NCBI GenBank assembly: GCA_019914945.1
Contig: CM034101.1
Span: 941,188 to 1,005,187 of the forward strand
Source of the DNA: Typha latifolia
Lineage: Eukaryota; Streptophyta; Magnoliopsida; Poales; Typhaceae
Direction: 5' to 3'
DNA: 64,000 nucleotides
Part shown: positions 14,201-25,527 of the stretch, piece after piece
Layout: each line of letters begins with the position of its first letter
How positions within the stretch are numbered: position 1 is the stretch's first letter
Position numbers and translations under genes: made by a program
The notes under the pieces: generated by a model
The model's input: the letters and a program-made list of their open reading frames with translations, nothing else
Told to the model about the DNA's origin: nothing
Database searches by the model: none

Positions 14201-16676
14201 TTCCTGTGATCAACCAAAAAGGAAAAAAAAAAGTCAATTTCCAGTACTTATGCAAAAGAATATTTGTTAGAGTTGACCTGAAGTTTGAATTTATTGAGTT
14301 GAAAGAATGGCAACAATGTTATCATACCCAAGTTTTGAAAGAGACTTTTTAACATGTCTTCCTTCCTTAATGCATTGCTTACTGAGACCATCAGATTCAT
14401 CTATATCTGATCCAGCAAGATCAACAAGGCTGATTTTGCTAGTTTTTGAACTGCTAAAGCAGCTCGATGATGGCCCCTGCAATAAAGACTGCCACCACTA
14501 AATTCGCAAACAGGTATTGACACGTTCTCAGGGCTAATAACTCTAGAATGAGAAGAATATGATAAGAGCAACAAACGAAATGACATTGCAATAGTTAGTT
14601 ATTATGACCTCTGGCACAATATAAACTAAGAAATCAAGAAGGTACTCCACTCTCAGATGCAAGAAAAGCTGAGCACAATTTTAACTTTTTCAATGGAGGA
14701 AACTAAAAGATTATTATATGAAAAAAAAGTGTACCTTGCACCAAGATTCAATAATGCAAGTAAAAATAATGTGAGAACGTGAGCTTTTAGAGTTCATGCT
14801 GGTGGCACCAATTTTTCTGTTTGAAAGACCCTGTAAATAAAGTTAAGAGAGCAATGAATCAGTAATGCAAAAACATTCTCCGCAAAAAAATAAAAAAATG
14901 CTTTAGGTCATACAGACTCAACTTTTTGCATACTACAAATATATATATATATATATAATGACTTTTCCAGAACTATAACAATTGATCCAATGATATGGCA
15001 ACTTGGTGGATTATCATGACAACATTACGTTCAGACATGATACTAGTTTGAGGTTCAAAATTTATTATCATCATTGACATGACTTCATGATTTGTCATAA
15101 ATTTCTTAGGAGTGGAGAATGAGCATATTCAATATATTTGATGACAGAGATATGAACTAACATCCAAGAAAACAAATCAAGTAGCGCAAGTACCTTGATT
15201 AAAATTTGAGTGACTTCCTCCACAGTCATCACATACTCATCAGTGAGGTTCTCCACATGGAAGCCATTCCTAGAATCATCTCTTATCTACAAATGATGGA
15301 ATTCACCATTACTCACTGAAACCTGTGAAATAGCATATACTCCAATCAAATGCTAAGAGTCAAGACTGTTCTACCTGAAGGTTCCTCTGAGTCGGGTCGA
15401 GTAGGTCATTGATATGTTCATTGTGAATCTACCAAAGAAGCAAACAATACCAAAATAGTCATTAGCAACATAGATTCATATGCACGGCACGCCCAAAATC
15501 AAATTTTCTAATACAAAAGGGCTTACCTCAAGAAACGAACATCGACATTGATAATTTATTTGTTTTTCTTCTGAATTCTCTTGTTTCTGCACGCAAAAAG
15601 AAGAAATATCATATTTAACAAGAACCTGGAAACAACCAACTTTAGTTGTCACGGATTCTTGGAGCAAGCTGATATATGATAATGGTAGAAAATTACAGAA
15701 CATTAATAGTTTCTAGAATCATGAAAAAGAAAACCTACTCTTTGAATCTCAGAAAATAACAACTGGAAGATACGAGGCACAATGCCTTGTCTTCCGTCCA
15801 TGAATTGGCTGTCGACCATGGCGCTTGGCGGACCCCACATAGTGTAGGTTTTACCACTCCCAGTCTACAATTAAAGTGATTTCGAAAAATAAATCCATGA
15901 AATCCTGATGAAAGAGTACAAAAAATTGTTCATGTAAAAAAAAAAAAACAAAGAAGCATACGGTGAAACATTACCTGGCCATAAGATACTATTGAAGTGT
16001 TAAAACCAGCCAATGAATTCTCAACTAAAGGAACACCAACTAACTTGAAGACATCTTCCTGATAGGAATCGAAGCACATAAATATATTAGTATACTCCAA
16101 GAATAAATGCATGAAATAAGGAAGCTTAATTAATAGTACCTGAGTGGATTCCGGACCAAGAACAGAATTGAAGGTAAATGTTCGATCTCCAACTGCTAAT
16201 GAGTCATCGGAGACCTTTCTCACAGCGCAACCATTTCCTTTCTCTCCCTGACTACTTACCGGCCTTGCTCTCACAATAACCTACAAAACCGTTCACCTCA
16301 TCAGAATAGAAGAAAGAAAATTATGGATTTAATTGGAGCTTGACAAGATTTAAACTCATGAGCTCCTAAAGAACGTGTTTTAAGGGGAAAAAACCTTAAT
16401 GTAAGGATCGGAGCACTTCTTCGACGAATCGAGCGGATACTCGTCGGATCTCGTGCTCTCTTTAGGGAGAAGATCCACCTTTCGGGGAGTCGTAGCAGAA
16501 GGCTTCTTGGAAAGCGAGGCCGAGGAAGCCTGCACGTTGGGATGGATAGGAGGAGTGTTCTCCCGGCCGGATCGGGAACCTTGGGGAGAATTCATATGGC
16601 GACCGGCTCCGCCCGCGGTAGGATGAAGGGGAGACAAGGATCTGGAGGCGGGTTTAAGAGTTCTCAAGATCTCCAT
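11208..16676 (-). CDS. KIN-12 subfamily kinesin (KIN-12F-like)
   Basis: Predicted 1198-aa N-terminal motor kinesin. KIN-12 members are plus-end kinesins of the phragmoplast and preprophase band. Sixteen exons on the minus strand: 16676-16395, 16280-16140, 16058-15975, 15864-15739, 15586-15527, 15428-15375, 15286-15194, 14830-14735, 14476-14328, 14203-14054, 13977-13848, 13774-12761, 12689-12594, 12501-12346, 12268-11543, 11447-11208. A Ser/Pro-rich head (1-90) precedes the motor (about 91-440). The P-loop [14 protein letters not shown] (168-181) has the KIN-12 style, switch I is NSKSSRSH (293-300) and switch II is DLAGSD (331-336), with Asp in place of the usual Glu. The neck includes [17 protein letters not shown]. 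The long 1014-nt exon encodes an acidic, Ser-rich region, and exons 13-16 encode Glu/Lys/Arg-rich coiled coils. Assignment to KIN-12F rather than 12E rests on length and motor sequence and is not certain. Confidence 0.92.
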
Positions 16677-17250
16677 CGCCGTCGTTGGCAATAGGATGAG
16701 GAGGAGGAGGAGGAGGAGGAAATTGGATGAGATCTCAAGGAGAGAGAAAGGCGGATAGAGAGAGAGAGAGAGCGGAGAAGAGTGTACACTCAAAAGGGCG
16801 AAGCTCCAACTCGATTCAAATTCAAAAAAGAGAGAGGAGGTACTGTGTTCCGCCGGATCTGCTAATAGACTAATCTTACTTATTACAACGTTAATCCCAA
16901 AGCTTACACGTAGATGTACCCCTTCCATATGAACTGTCCCGCGGATCATCAAATAGTTCCGACAGGAAAATGGCCGTTATGGCGTTGCACCTTTTTTTTA
17001 AAAATAAGGCAGTGTTCCACAGTAAGAGCAAAAGGCATGTGATTATTTGCAAAAAGCCAAATAATTTATTAAACAATAGTAGTGTAAGAACTCTACACTT
17101 CTTTAACTTGAACTACTGTCTACTGAACAGTTTGGGCTGCCAATTAATGGCTAAATTATTTAACACGAGAGAATGAAAGAGTTTTATCAAAATAACTGTG
17201 TAAATGTGGCAAAATATAAGAGTTATTCCTAGTGTCAGGTAAGAGATGAG
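16677..17250. other. Kinesin promoter and 3' region of the receptor-like kinase
   Basis: This 574-bp gap separates two minus-strand genes. The right half should be the 3' UTR of the pseudokinase; the left half is the leader and promoter of the kinesin, with GA-rich and GAG-repeat leader sequence near 16690-16775. No coding sequence is supported. Confidence 0.5.
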
Positions 17251-19077
17251 TTAAGACTTATCTTCTTGTTGGTTGGATTCCACCGAAGATGGCGATGAGC
17301 AAGAATCATCATCATCTTCTTGTTGGTTGGATTCCACATGCTCTATCTTTTGTAGAACCTCCGATACATCGGGACGGTTCTCAGGCAATTTGGACACACA
17401 TTTTAAAGCAACATTGAGCAATGGAAATGCCCACCGTCTTCCCCTTCTGACCACCTCCTTGTCGAAGACTTCTGCAGTCCATTCTTCACTTACCATGGAC
17501 TTCACCCATCCAGGAAGGTCAAGCCCACTCCTCTCTACCGATCTTCCAGTAAGTAGTTCAAGTAGTATAACGCCTAAACTAAAAGCATCGGATTTTCTTG
17601 TCAGATTTTTCTCCGGAGCTCTATAGCCATTTGAGGAATATGGCAATGCCCATTTTGGATCAAGGAGGCTCCAGATACCATATTCACTTATTAGTGTCTC
17701 TTCTTCGTCATTGTCACTTAGTAAGATGTTGGAAGGTTTGAGATTCCCATGAGGGGTTGCCTCATCGCCCAACTCTTTCTCTACGTAGTCTAATCCCCTT
17801 GCAATCCCCTTCATTATGTTCAGTCTCTTCCTCCAAGGCAACTCTGTTTGGTATTCTGCAGTCAAAAAAAAAAATTGTTAGCTTGTGATCAATACAACAA
17901 AAAAAAAATCATCACTTGATGGTAGCTTGTGTTACAGTGTCTTACTTGAAAGCAGGGATGATAAACTTCCACTCTTTTGGTACCTATAAATGAGAAGTTT
18001 GTCATGCTCAGAGAAATGGAAAGCCACTAGAGGAAGGAGATTAGGGTGCTTCAGTTTTCCTATCCGCATTATTTTCAGTTTGAAATCATCTCCAAGGGCC
18101 TGCAAGTTCTTCAATCTCTTGACAGCGAAAGCTGCACTCTCTGTTAACCTTACTCTGTATAGGCTGCTGTAGATGTTCTGGCCTTGGAGATCAGCAGGTG
18201 AGTTGAGGAGATCATCCATGTTGAACCTCTCCTGACATTCTCCAAAGAATACAATGTCCGGAATCTCCTCTGCTTTATTCGTAACATCTTCACTCGTCTC
18301 AGTAGCGATAGTGTTCCTTTCAGGAGACTCCTGGACCCATTTCGTTTCCTCCTCTTCAGTTGCTTTGTAATGGCTTTTGTTGATGAAACACACAAAAATC
18401 AATAAGAAGGTAAGCAAGAGGAATACTACCAGAAATGTGATAACCCAAACTCGAGGGTCTACCGTCGCTGCTTTCGGCGCCTTTTCTTCGTCAACATCAT
18501 TATCATGAGGGTTGGTGTTGTTATCGGACAAGATTGAGACCAGTGTCTTGTGGAGAGAGAGTTCAATTATCTGTTTGAAGTGTGGGACTGATCCTGTCAA
18601 GTTATTGTTTGAGATGTCCAAGGATCTTAGGTTCTTCAAACCACTGAGAGATTGAGGCACTTCCCCGAGGAGCATGTTATTGCTAAGATTCAAGTAAGTC
18701 AGACTGGTGCAGATTGATATTGACTCAGGAATAACTTCTGTGATGAGGTTGTTGGCCAAGTTGACTACTTGTATTGACTGAAGCTTGCAGAGGGAATCTG
18801 CATCAATTCTCCCACTAAGACCTTTGTTCTCTAGTTTGATCTCTGTTACCTCCAATGTCAACGCATCACATTTGATACCCATCCATGCAACAAAGCAATA
18901 AGCTGGAATCTGTCTATCCCAATTTATCTCTAACTGATTTTGGGGATCAATTGCTTGAATAAAATGGTATAGGTACCTGCTTTCTGAGATACTACTACCT
19001 CTGCCAGCAACTGTGAAGAGGACAAGAGCCAAAATGCACACTCCTTGTTGGTGAGTCATTAGTCGGATTCGCCACAT
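17251..19077 (-). CDS. LRR receptor-like pseudokinase (PRK / probable inactive receptor kinase type)
   Basis: Predicted 578-aa plasma-membrane receptor-like protein with two exons, 19077-17946 and 17855-17251, a layout common in LRR-III (PRK) kinases. It has a signal peptide (a second in-frame Met at residue 7 gives a cleaner one), an N-terminal LRR cap with a CxxxxxxxxC-like spacing (61-70), about four LRRs (76-165), a transmembrane helix (about 209-232), an acidic juxtamembrane segment and a kinase fold (about 285-560). Key catalytic residues are missing. The HRD loop reads HGN (413-415), DFG is replaced by EYG (435-437), and the glycine loop (GQNIYSS) is degenerate. The VAIK-type lysine (K320) is kept. 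It is therefore probably a catalytically dead signalling scaffold. The ligand and pathway are not readable from sequence. The C-terminus carries a duplicated VESNQQED motif. Confidence 0.92.
17260..17337 (-). repeat. In-frame 24-bp duplication at the C-terminus of the pseudokinase
   Basis: Two identical 24-bp copies lie at 17260-17283 and 17314-17337, offset by 54 bp (18 codons). Each encodes VESNQQED, separated by an acidic/Ser linker. The offset keeps frame, so the tail grew by in-frame duplication. Confidence 0.85.
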
Positions 19078-20994
19078 CGATCAGGAATATTAAGCTTTCG
19101 TCGGGCTTCTCTGGTGAGGATTTATACAATTCTTGCATCATCAGATTCCCTTCAATTGCATCTTCCTTTTTGTCTATATTAACAGTTTTCGCTGATTCCA
19201 AAGTTCTAATTCATTTTTTCTTGGACTGATTTCGCCAAGGTTTGTAAGTTTGTACTTTTTGCAATCCTAGAACATTTAGATATCCTGACCATATTTTTCC
19301 CTGTGCACTGGAAATAGCCATAGGTGAAAGTAGTAAGTTTGTATATGACATTATTGCTGATAATCGCCTTTTTGTCTGAAGCGAGGTAATTGTCACAGCG
19401 GCATAAAATAGGTTGCTTATTAATAAGTATGTGAAAACTGACAAACTGATCACTAGGTTTCCAATTATAATAAGATTGGTCAAAATTCTGCAGCTGAATT
19501 TCTCGATAGTTTATCGCATTGTCTTTGCATTCAAATGGATGAGAAAAATAGAGACCGCATAGGGAGCATCTTCAGCTGTGTTTCTTCCAGGGTTTACTGA
19601 TATTGTGATAATCTGGAGAGACAGTTCAGCAATGTCCCTATCAGAAAAAGGAGCATAAGTTTACAGAGAATTCTATGCCATGCTAAGCATCACCTGAGGC
19701 TCTTGTTATCATCTTCAGCAATGTACCTTTTGCAGCCTCCCAAACAGAAAGAGACATAGGCTGCAGACAGATTAATCAACACTTGGATTCATTTTTTATA
19801 ATCAACCTTGATAGAGGCTTCATGGACAAAAAGGTAAACAACTCTATCTCATTGAAACAAACTCGATACACAAACCATCTGAATTATTTCGACATGCACT
19901 CTTCTGATCTTGCTGATGCGCAGTATAGGTATATAAATGATTTAAACCTTTGAAAAGGACTGAAATTTTTTCATGTGCAGATTTCACACTGCCTGCAATC
20001 TGTAAGCTTGCGGCTGCCTGGAGCAGCAGGAGTCACAGCAAACAACCAAAGAACTCTTGGTTTGAATCTGGTCTACTACCTTGGCCTTGCTGCTTCTATA
20101 TGCATTCAGAAGTTGGAATTCTCCAATAGAACTAGAAGCCCCCTCATTATTATTATTCTCTTCATATCCCAGTTGCTTTGGCTATTTTGGCTTTCAAAGA
20201 GTTGGCTGACAGTTTGACCCAACTCCAGAAAACTTAATGCCTTGAAAAATTATTATAGGTGAATTAGCTTTGCTGGACGAGTACTTTTTACGGTTCTAAT
20301 ATAGTTTTCGAATTAGTTACTAAATTATTATTAATTTTGTCAAATAAGCAGTCGCATACATCAGTTTTAAGAAAAATAACTTATCTTTTAGCCAATAAAA
20401 CACACACAACGATTCTCTTTTTAAGACATCACTTTTTGAGACAGCAACTTACCTCACTGATATAGTAACAATTATAACAGTTTAGAAAATAATTTAAAAA
20501 TTATAGCAAAAAAGAAATTTTGAAAAAATAGTAGCTCAAAAACTCATCAAAATTAAATATTCTCTTAGGAGCGATGCAAATCGATTAGCTGATAATCTTC
20601 ATACTTAATTTAAAATACGGCGTTACTCAAATCTACAATTAGTAAACATAATAAGAAAACTAGATTAGGAATTAACCTAAGAAATCTAAAATATGCTTTA
20701 TTTTAATCTCTCTTAATTAAAGATCGGATAACACTATTCAACTTATCAATCCAATACGTGAATAAGCTCGTCTGGATGCGAATACGAATCTAGATTGGAA
20801 TAAACCAAAATTTTATCCGAGAGCTCAAATATAAAATATTTTAGAATCATTTCTTTCTAAATCCTGACGCCTTCGTGCGCTTCGGGCGTCGTCTTCCATC
20901 GTCATTAACTCATTAAGTTGTAATAAGTAGTAGTAGGAGGCTTGATAGCAGTTAAGTTCTAGGGTTTATAGGTCTTCTTTACCCCCCTTCTCTA
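19078..20994. other. Divergent intergenic region (pseudokinase / FRIGIDA-like)
   Basis: 1.9 kb between two divergent start codons. It should hold both promoters. Short open frames at 19211-19483 (-) and 19975-20217 (+) show no recognisable family or splice structure and were not called. The 20.3-20.8 kb part is AT-rich. Confidence 0.45.
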
Positions 20995-23900
20995 ATGGCG
21001 ACCGCTAAGATTGCGGCGGCCATCGCCTCCATCCCCGCGAAGAAGGAGAGCCTCCGCAAGGCCTTTGATGAGCTGCTCGGTTCTTCGTCTTCCTCCTCCT
21101 CCTTCGCCTCCTTCTCCCTTCGCTGGAGCGACATCGACGACCACATCTCCGCCATGGAGAGCACCATCGCCGACCGCTTCAGCTATCTCCAAACCAAGGA
21201 ATCGGCCGTCGCTCCTCCTCTTCCCGATCCCGATGAACCCGCTCCTCGCCCTGAGCTTAAATCCCTCTGCGCGGAGATGGATTCCGACGGTCTAATGTCG
21301 TTCCTTGCCGAGAACCACAGGAAGGACGTCATCGCCATCCGTAACGAGCTCACCGCCGCCCTCCGGTCGGCCGCCGACCCGGCCAAGCTCGTTGTCGATG
21401 CCGTCAAGGACAGGGAGGCCGCCCCGAACAGTACGCGGACATGCATCACACTTCTTGAGTGCATTCATGCCATCGCGCCGGAGATCGAGAATTCCGTCAA
21501 GGAGACGGCGAAGAAGGTAGCGATGGAATGGAAAGGGAAGATGCTTGATGGCCGGGGAGAGGACGGCTTCGCAGCCCAGGCTCTGTTGCAGCTCTTGATT
21601 TCTTACGATTTGGTTCCAGTGTTTAAGGTGGATGAGGTTATGAATCTCCTTTTAATGATCCCCCGGAGGAAGAAGACCGTGGAGCTTTGTCAGAGCCTTG
21701 GTCTCGGGGAGAAAGCATCTGGTAAGATAGTTACTGATTTGAGATTCCTATAATTGCAGCCTCATTTCTACTTTTATTGGAATTGGTTCGATAGATTCCA
21801 ATTAATAATTTAATGATCTTGCAAATTTTGTCTAACTATTATACTAGGTTCTTGGGAAGATACTTGTTGTTTGTAATTCTTATAATGTGGGATGTTTGCT
21901 CTGTTTTCCTTTGCAATGCATTTCTCTACTTCGAGTCTTGTTTGATGCAGAGATGTCGCATCGAAATTCTTTTTATACCTGTCCAATTAAATCCTACTAC
22001 CATGGGTGTGATTGACCAGTAGATCGTTAACATTTGGACGGTTCACAAAATAATGACCTATGGATGACAAAAATAAAATTGTAGCCAGAAGGCTTTCCCT
22101 TGCCCTGCATCAGTTAGGATCTAAGTTGAGTTGATTCCGAATCTGAAACTAGGTTGTAGCGCTCTGTCCATAATCTGATTCAGGACTGCTAGCACAACAA
22201 AGGTAGCAATAGCATTCTCCACCTCTTATAGTAGTGCAGTGATGTATGACCATCAGCCATGAATCTGACCGTAGATTATTCAAACTGTTCCAAAGTAGCC
22301 CTTCCAACTTCATATTGTGGAAGCTAAAGCAGATGCAGATTTTGAGTTAATCATCGTCGTGGGTGGGAAACTGTCCAGTATTGGGTTCAATAATGGGAAT
22401 GCCATCCATGTTTGAACTATCAAGCAAATTTGCTAATTAGAATTGCAATTAAGTGGACAGTCACTTTGACAAAGGATGTAACCATCTTTGTCAAATTAAC
22501 TACACTTGTTTCAGTCAAAACTAGACAAAAACTGAAGCAAGCGCTAGTTTTGGACTAGATTGTCTAGAACTATAGGTGTGATCATTCTAATAATTTAACC
22601 TTCACGATTGTTATTGCGCTTCCTTCCATTTATTATGGTATGATCCGTTGATCTTCTCAATCTGCTTGCTAAGCATGTCTAGAAGTTTTGTTATGTGTTT
22701 TTGATAAAAAATATTGCTAATAAAAGTTTTCTATGCTTAATTTAAGTGCACTAGGCATCTATTAAAGAAGTTTTAGTCCAGGTCTACTGCCTGATTTGAC
22801 TATCTATTTACCAATTAACCTTTTGCTAGAAAGCTACATCAAGGTGAAGCTGTTCCTCTTGTTCATGTCCTTTCAACTATTGTTCATCTTTGTTCACCAC
22901 ATATTTGATGTATTATCACATCTCTTTAGTCTCTGAGGATGGTTATCTATTGCCTTTCTTACATTGTGGCATCTGACACATGCTATAACTTTTGGCTCAT
23001 GGCAGATCTAATTGAGAAGTTGAATGGTAAAGGTAGACAGCTGGATGCTGTTAACATTGTGTATGCTTTCAATTTGGTTGCGAAATGCCCACCAGTGCCC
23101 CTTCTTAAAGCCTACATAAAGAAGGCAAAGGAGGCAGCTCATGAAGTCCGAAAGAAAGGAAACAATTCAACTCAAGCTCAGGTATGCCTTTTGCCACTCC
23201 TGTGTCAGATGTCCAAGCTAGTAGTCTGACTGGGAACATGATAAATAGGATAAAAAAACTAGGGATAATTATTTCATAGCATATATCCTGAGAAACAGCT
23301 CAGTTCTTTATGGAAGCAACAAAAAGGTAGAAATGGAATTTTCAGAAATAGCGATGGTGCTTTTCCCAAAAGGAATATTCATTTAGATTGATGGAACTAG
23401 CTTTATCCCTCGGTTTGTCCTCAAGTAATGTACAAAAGTGTAGTGACTGAGATAATTGCAATTCTTATAGTTATATGCGTAAGGTATACCCTGCAATCTA
23501 ATAAGGCTAGAGAAATCCTCCTTTATCCCAGATAAGGATATCTCAGGGATGAAATATTTCATTGGTAATTTTATCTTGCTTTCCGACTGATTCTAAATTG
23601 CAATTACTGTTGTCTTTATAGAATGAGGCTATAGCAAAGGAGTTAGGTGCTTTGACATCGGTACTTAAAGCTGTCGAAGAGTACAAGCTTGAGTCAGAGT
23701 ATCCTTGCCATGTTCTTAAGAAGCAAATTGCTGAATTACAACAGAAGACAAACAAGAAGAGGACTTCGACAGCTCCTGCTGCCCCTTCCAATTTGAAATC
23801 ACAGCAGCAGCACCAGCGGCGACAACAACAACAACAACAACAATCTAATAAGCGTCATCGTCCCACAACAACGTTTACTTCACCAGCTCTTGATAGCCAT

Positions 23901-24176
23901 ATTTTGCCATTGGTTCCAAACCAGCCTCAGCTTGGGTTGGTTGACCAAGCTCGATTGGTTGGGGCTTATGGCACAGGTTCGAGTTCCCTTTACAACCATG
24001 CTGGTCAAACTATTCCGGGAGTTCCAAATGCACTAGCGGGACAACCCAGGTCGTATGTATACTCATCAGAGTCTTTTGCTGGCACCGGCGGGGCATATGA
24101 TAGGCTCACACACTATGGTAATTACAACCTTCCTGGATCATCTACTATGTACAGCTCATCCCTTTATCCTCCGTAG
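20995..24176 (+). CDS. FRIGIDA-like protein (FRL family)
   Basis: Predicted 485-aa nuclear FRIGIDA-family protein. The founding member, FRIGIDA, promotes FLC expression in Arabidopsis; roles of FRL paralogues in other plants are less clear. Three exons: 20995-21721, 23006-23181, 23622-24176. The N-terminal region is Ser-rich with a predicted helix (1-60). The Frigida domain (about 85-375) includes the segments LKSLCAEMDSDGLMSFL, GRQLDAVNIVYAF and PPVPLLKAYIKKAKE, typical of the family, followed by SVLKAVEEYKLESEYP. A basic stretch (KKRT) precedes a Gln-rich tract (about 355-372, encoded by CAA/CAG codons) and a Ser/Gly/Tyr-rich tail. The first exon is very GC-rich compared with exons 2-3. The paralogue class (FRL3 versus FRL4) was not resolved. 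Confidence 0.92.
23805..23844 (+). repeat. CAG/CAA tract encoding polyglutamine
   Basis: Coding trinucleotide run inside the last exon of the FRIGIDA-like gene, giving Gln stretches broken by His and Arg. Its length may vary between alleles. Confidence 0.8.
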
Positions 24177-25527
24177 AACGGTTTTGTTGTAGTGGTATCT
24201 GCTTTAATCAAATCTATTGCAAGAAAATGTGATGTAGCATGAACACTATCACGAATCTTTGTTTTGGTATTTATAGTTTTGAGGACTAACATTATGTTGT
24301 ATAATGATTATGTTCTGGTGTATGTGAACTCACATTTTTCTCATACATCGGTTATAGATTTTGCGCTTTGTGAGAAGTTAAACATGGCAAAAACCAGCTT
24401 TGCCAATTTGTTTCTTTCTATCATTACTCTTCGCCTTAAGAGAGTTCTAATTAAAAACATCATATTAGAGCGTCGGAAGATGCGGTCAGCAAATCCAGAC
24501 AACGTTTCCTTCCTTTCGGATGATGGTCCTGTCTATACCACGAATATAATAAGCATATTATATCCACAAGGTAGAAAGAAGGATTTGGTGAAATGCAACC
24601 ATCGAGCCACAAAATTTGGGAACCATTCATTCACGATAGATAAGCGTCAGCTCTATCAAACCAAATTAATTCCAGAATAATAGTTCATATGAGACGAGCC
24701 ACACTATTTTATTGACACAAAATTACATTGCACTATTGTGAATTAATCCATAACCGTCCCTGCAAAGCATTCATCAGCGCAACTTCTTATGGTAGATACA
24801 AACTTTTCTTGGTCATTCGACTTTGAACCTCAGCCGAATCTCCCCTTCTTTTACATAATGGAAGGACCCATCAAATTGCAAAAAGACAATGAAAGATAAA
24901 TGAAATAGAACCACCTAGTCCTTACGAATACACAAAACCACCGTACAGATAAAAAGAAAAGAAAAAAAATACACAACCACCCTTACAGAGACGAGCACCT
25001 TAGAACACGACAGACTACCATTAGAAGCATTACACCCAGCTCCATTGGAGTTTCACTCGTGACAAGGTAGGATGATCACTCAAAAAGTCATCCCCTCTTC
25101 CATTGCATTTGTTGCAGGAAAAGTTCAGAAGGCTGAAAAAGATCAAGGGGGCGAGGGAGAGAAGTGACCATGTGCACGCATTCTGAAGCTGTAGATCCAA
25201 GGTGATCTACTGCTTGCAAGAAATCCAAATGGCTTTTTCCACACAGAACTCTACATACCTTCAGCATGAGCCTTGTGGCGGCAGCACAGACCCTCCAATT
25301 CTTCAAGGACTCACCCTCGATAGGCTTGTGGCCCAGCAGGCCAACATGCATGACTCTAAGAATTAAAGGATAAGGACAACAAAACATCCCTCACCTGTAA
25401 ACAAATTTTACAATGTTCTTCCAATCGCCCTCCGTATTCCTTTCGCTTTTTTTCACTCTGAGGAATTACCTTTTTCTCTATTTTCTGTGCCGTTTTAAAA
25501 ACCAGAAATTTTGGAGGAGCAGTCTAC
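24177..25527. other. Convergent intergenic region (FRIGIDA-like / CBS gene)
   Basis: 1.35 kb between two converging genes, expected to contain both 3' UTRs. A plus frame at 24264-24680 (138 codons) has no recognisable domain. A minus frame at 25088-25387 looks more protein-like and is listed separately. Confidence 0.4.
25088..25387 (-). other. Unassigned exon-like ORF downstream of the CBS gene
   Basis: A 99-codon minus-strand frame directly downstream of the CBS-gene stop. Two acceptor-like sites (a TTTACAG just upstream of the frame, and TTCTTAG inside it) precede the body, and the residues after KNWRVCAAATRLML have balanced, protein-like composition. No family is recognised. It could be an alternative last exon of the CBS gene, a fragment of another gene, or chance within a 3' UTR. 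Confidence 0.15.

Noticed and set aside
19211..20217. Short open frames in the pseudokinase / FRIGIDA-like intergenic region
   Set aside because: No domain, no consistent splice sites, and located in a probable promoter region.
24264..24680. 138-codon plus-strand frame downstream of the FRIGIDA-like gene
   Set aside because: No recognisable domain, no promoter or splice context, composition like AT-rich noncoding DNA, and located in the expected 3' UTR.
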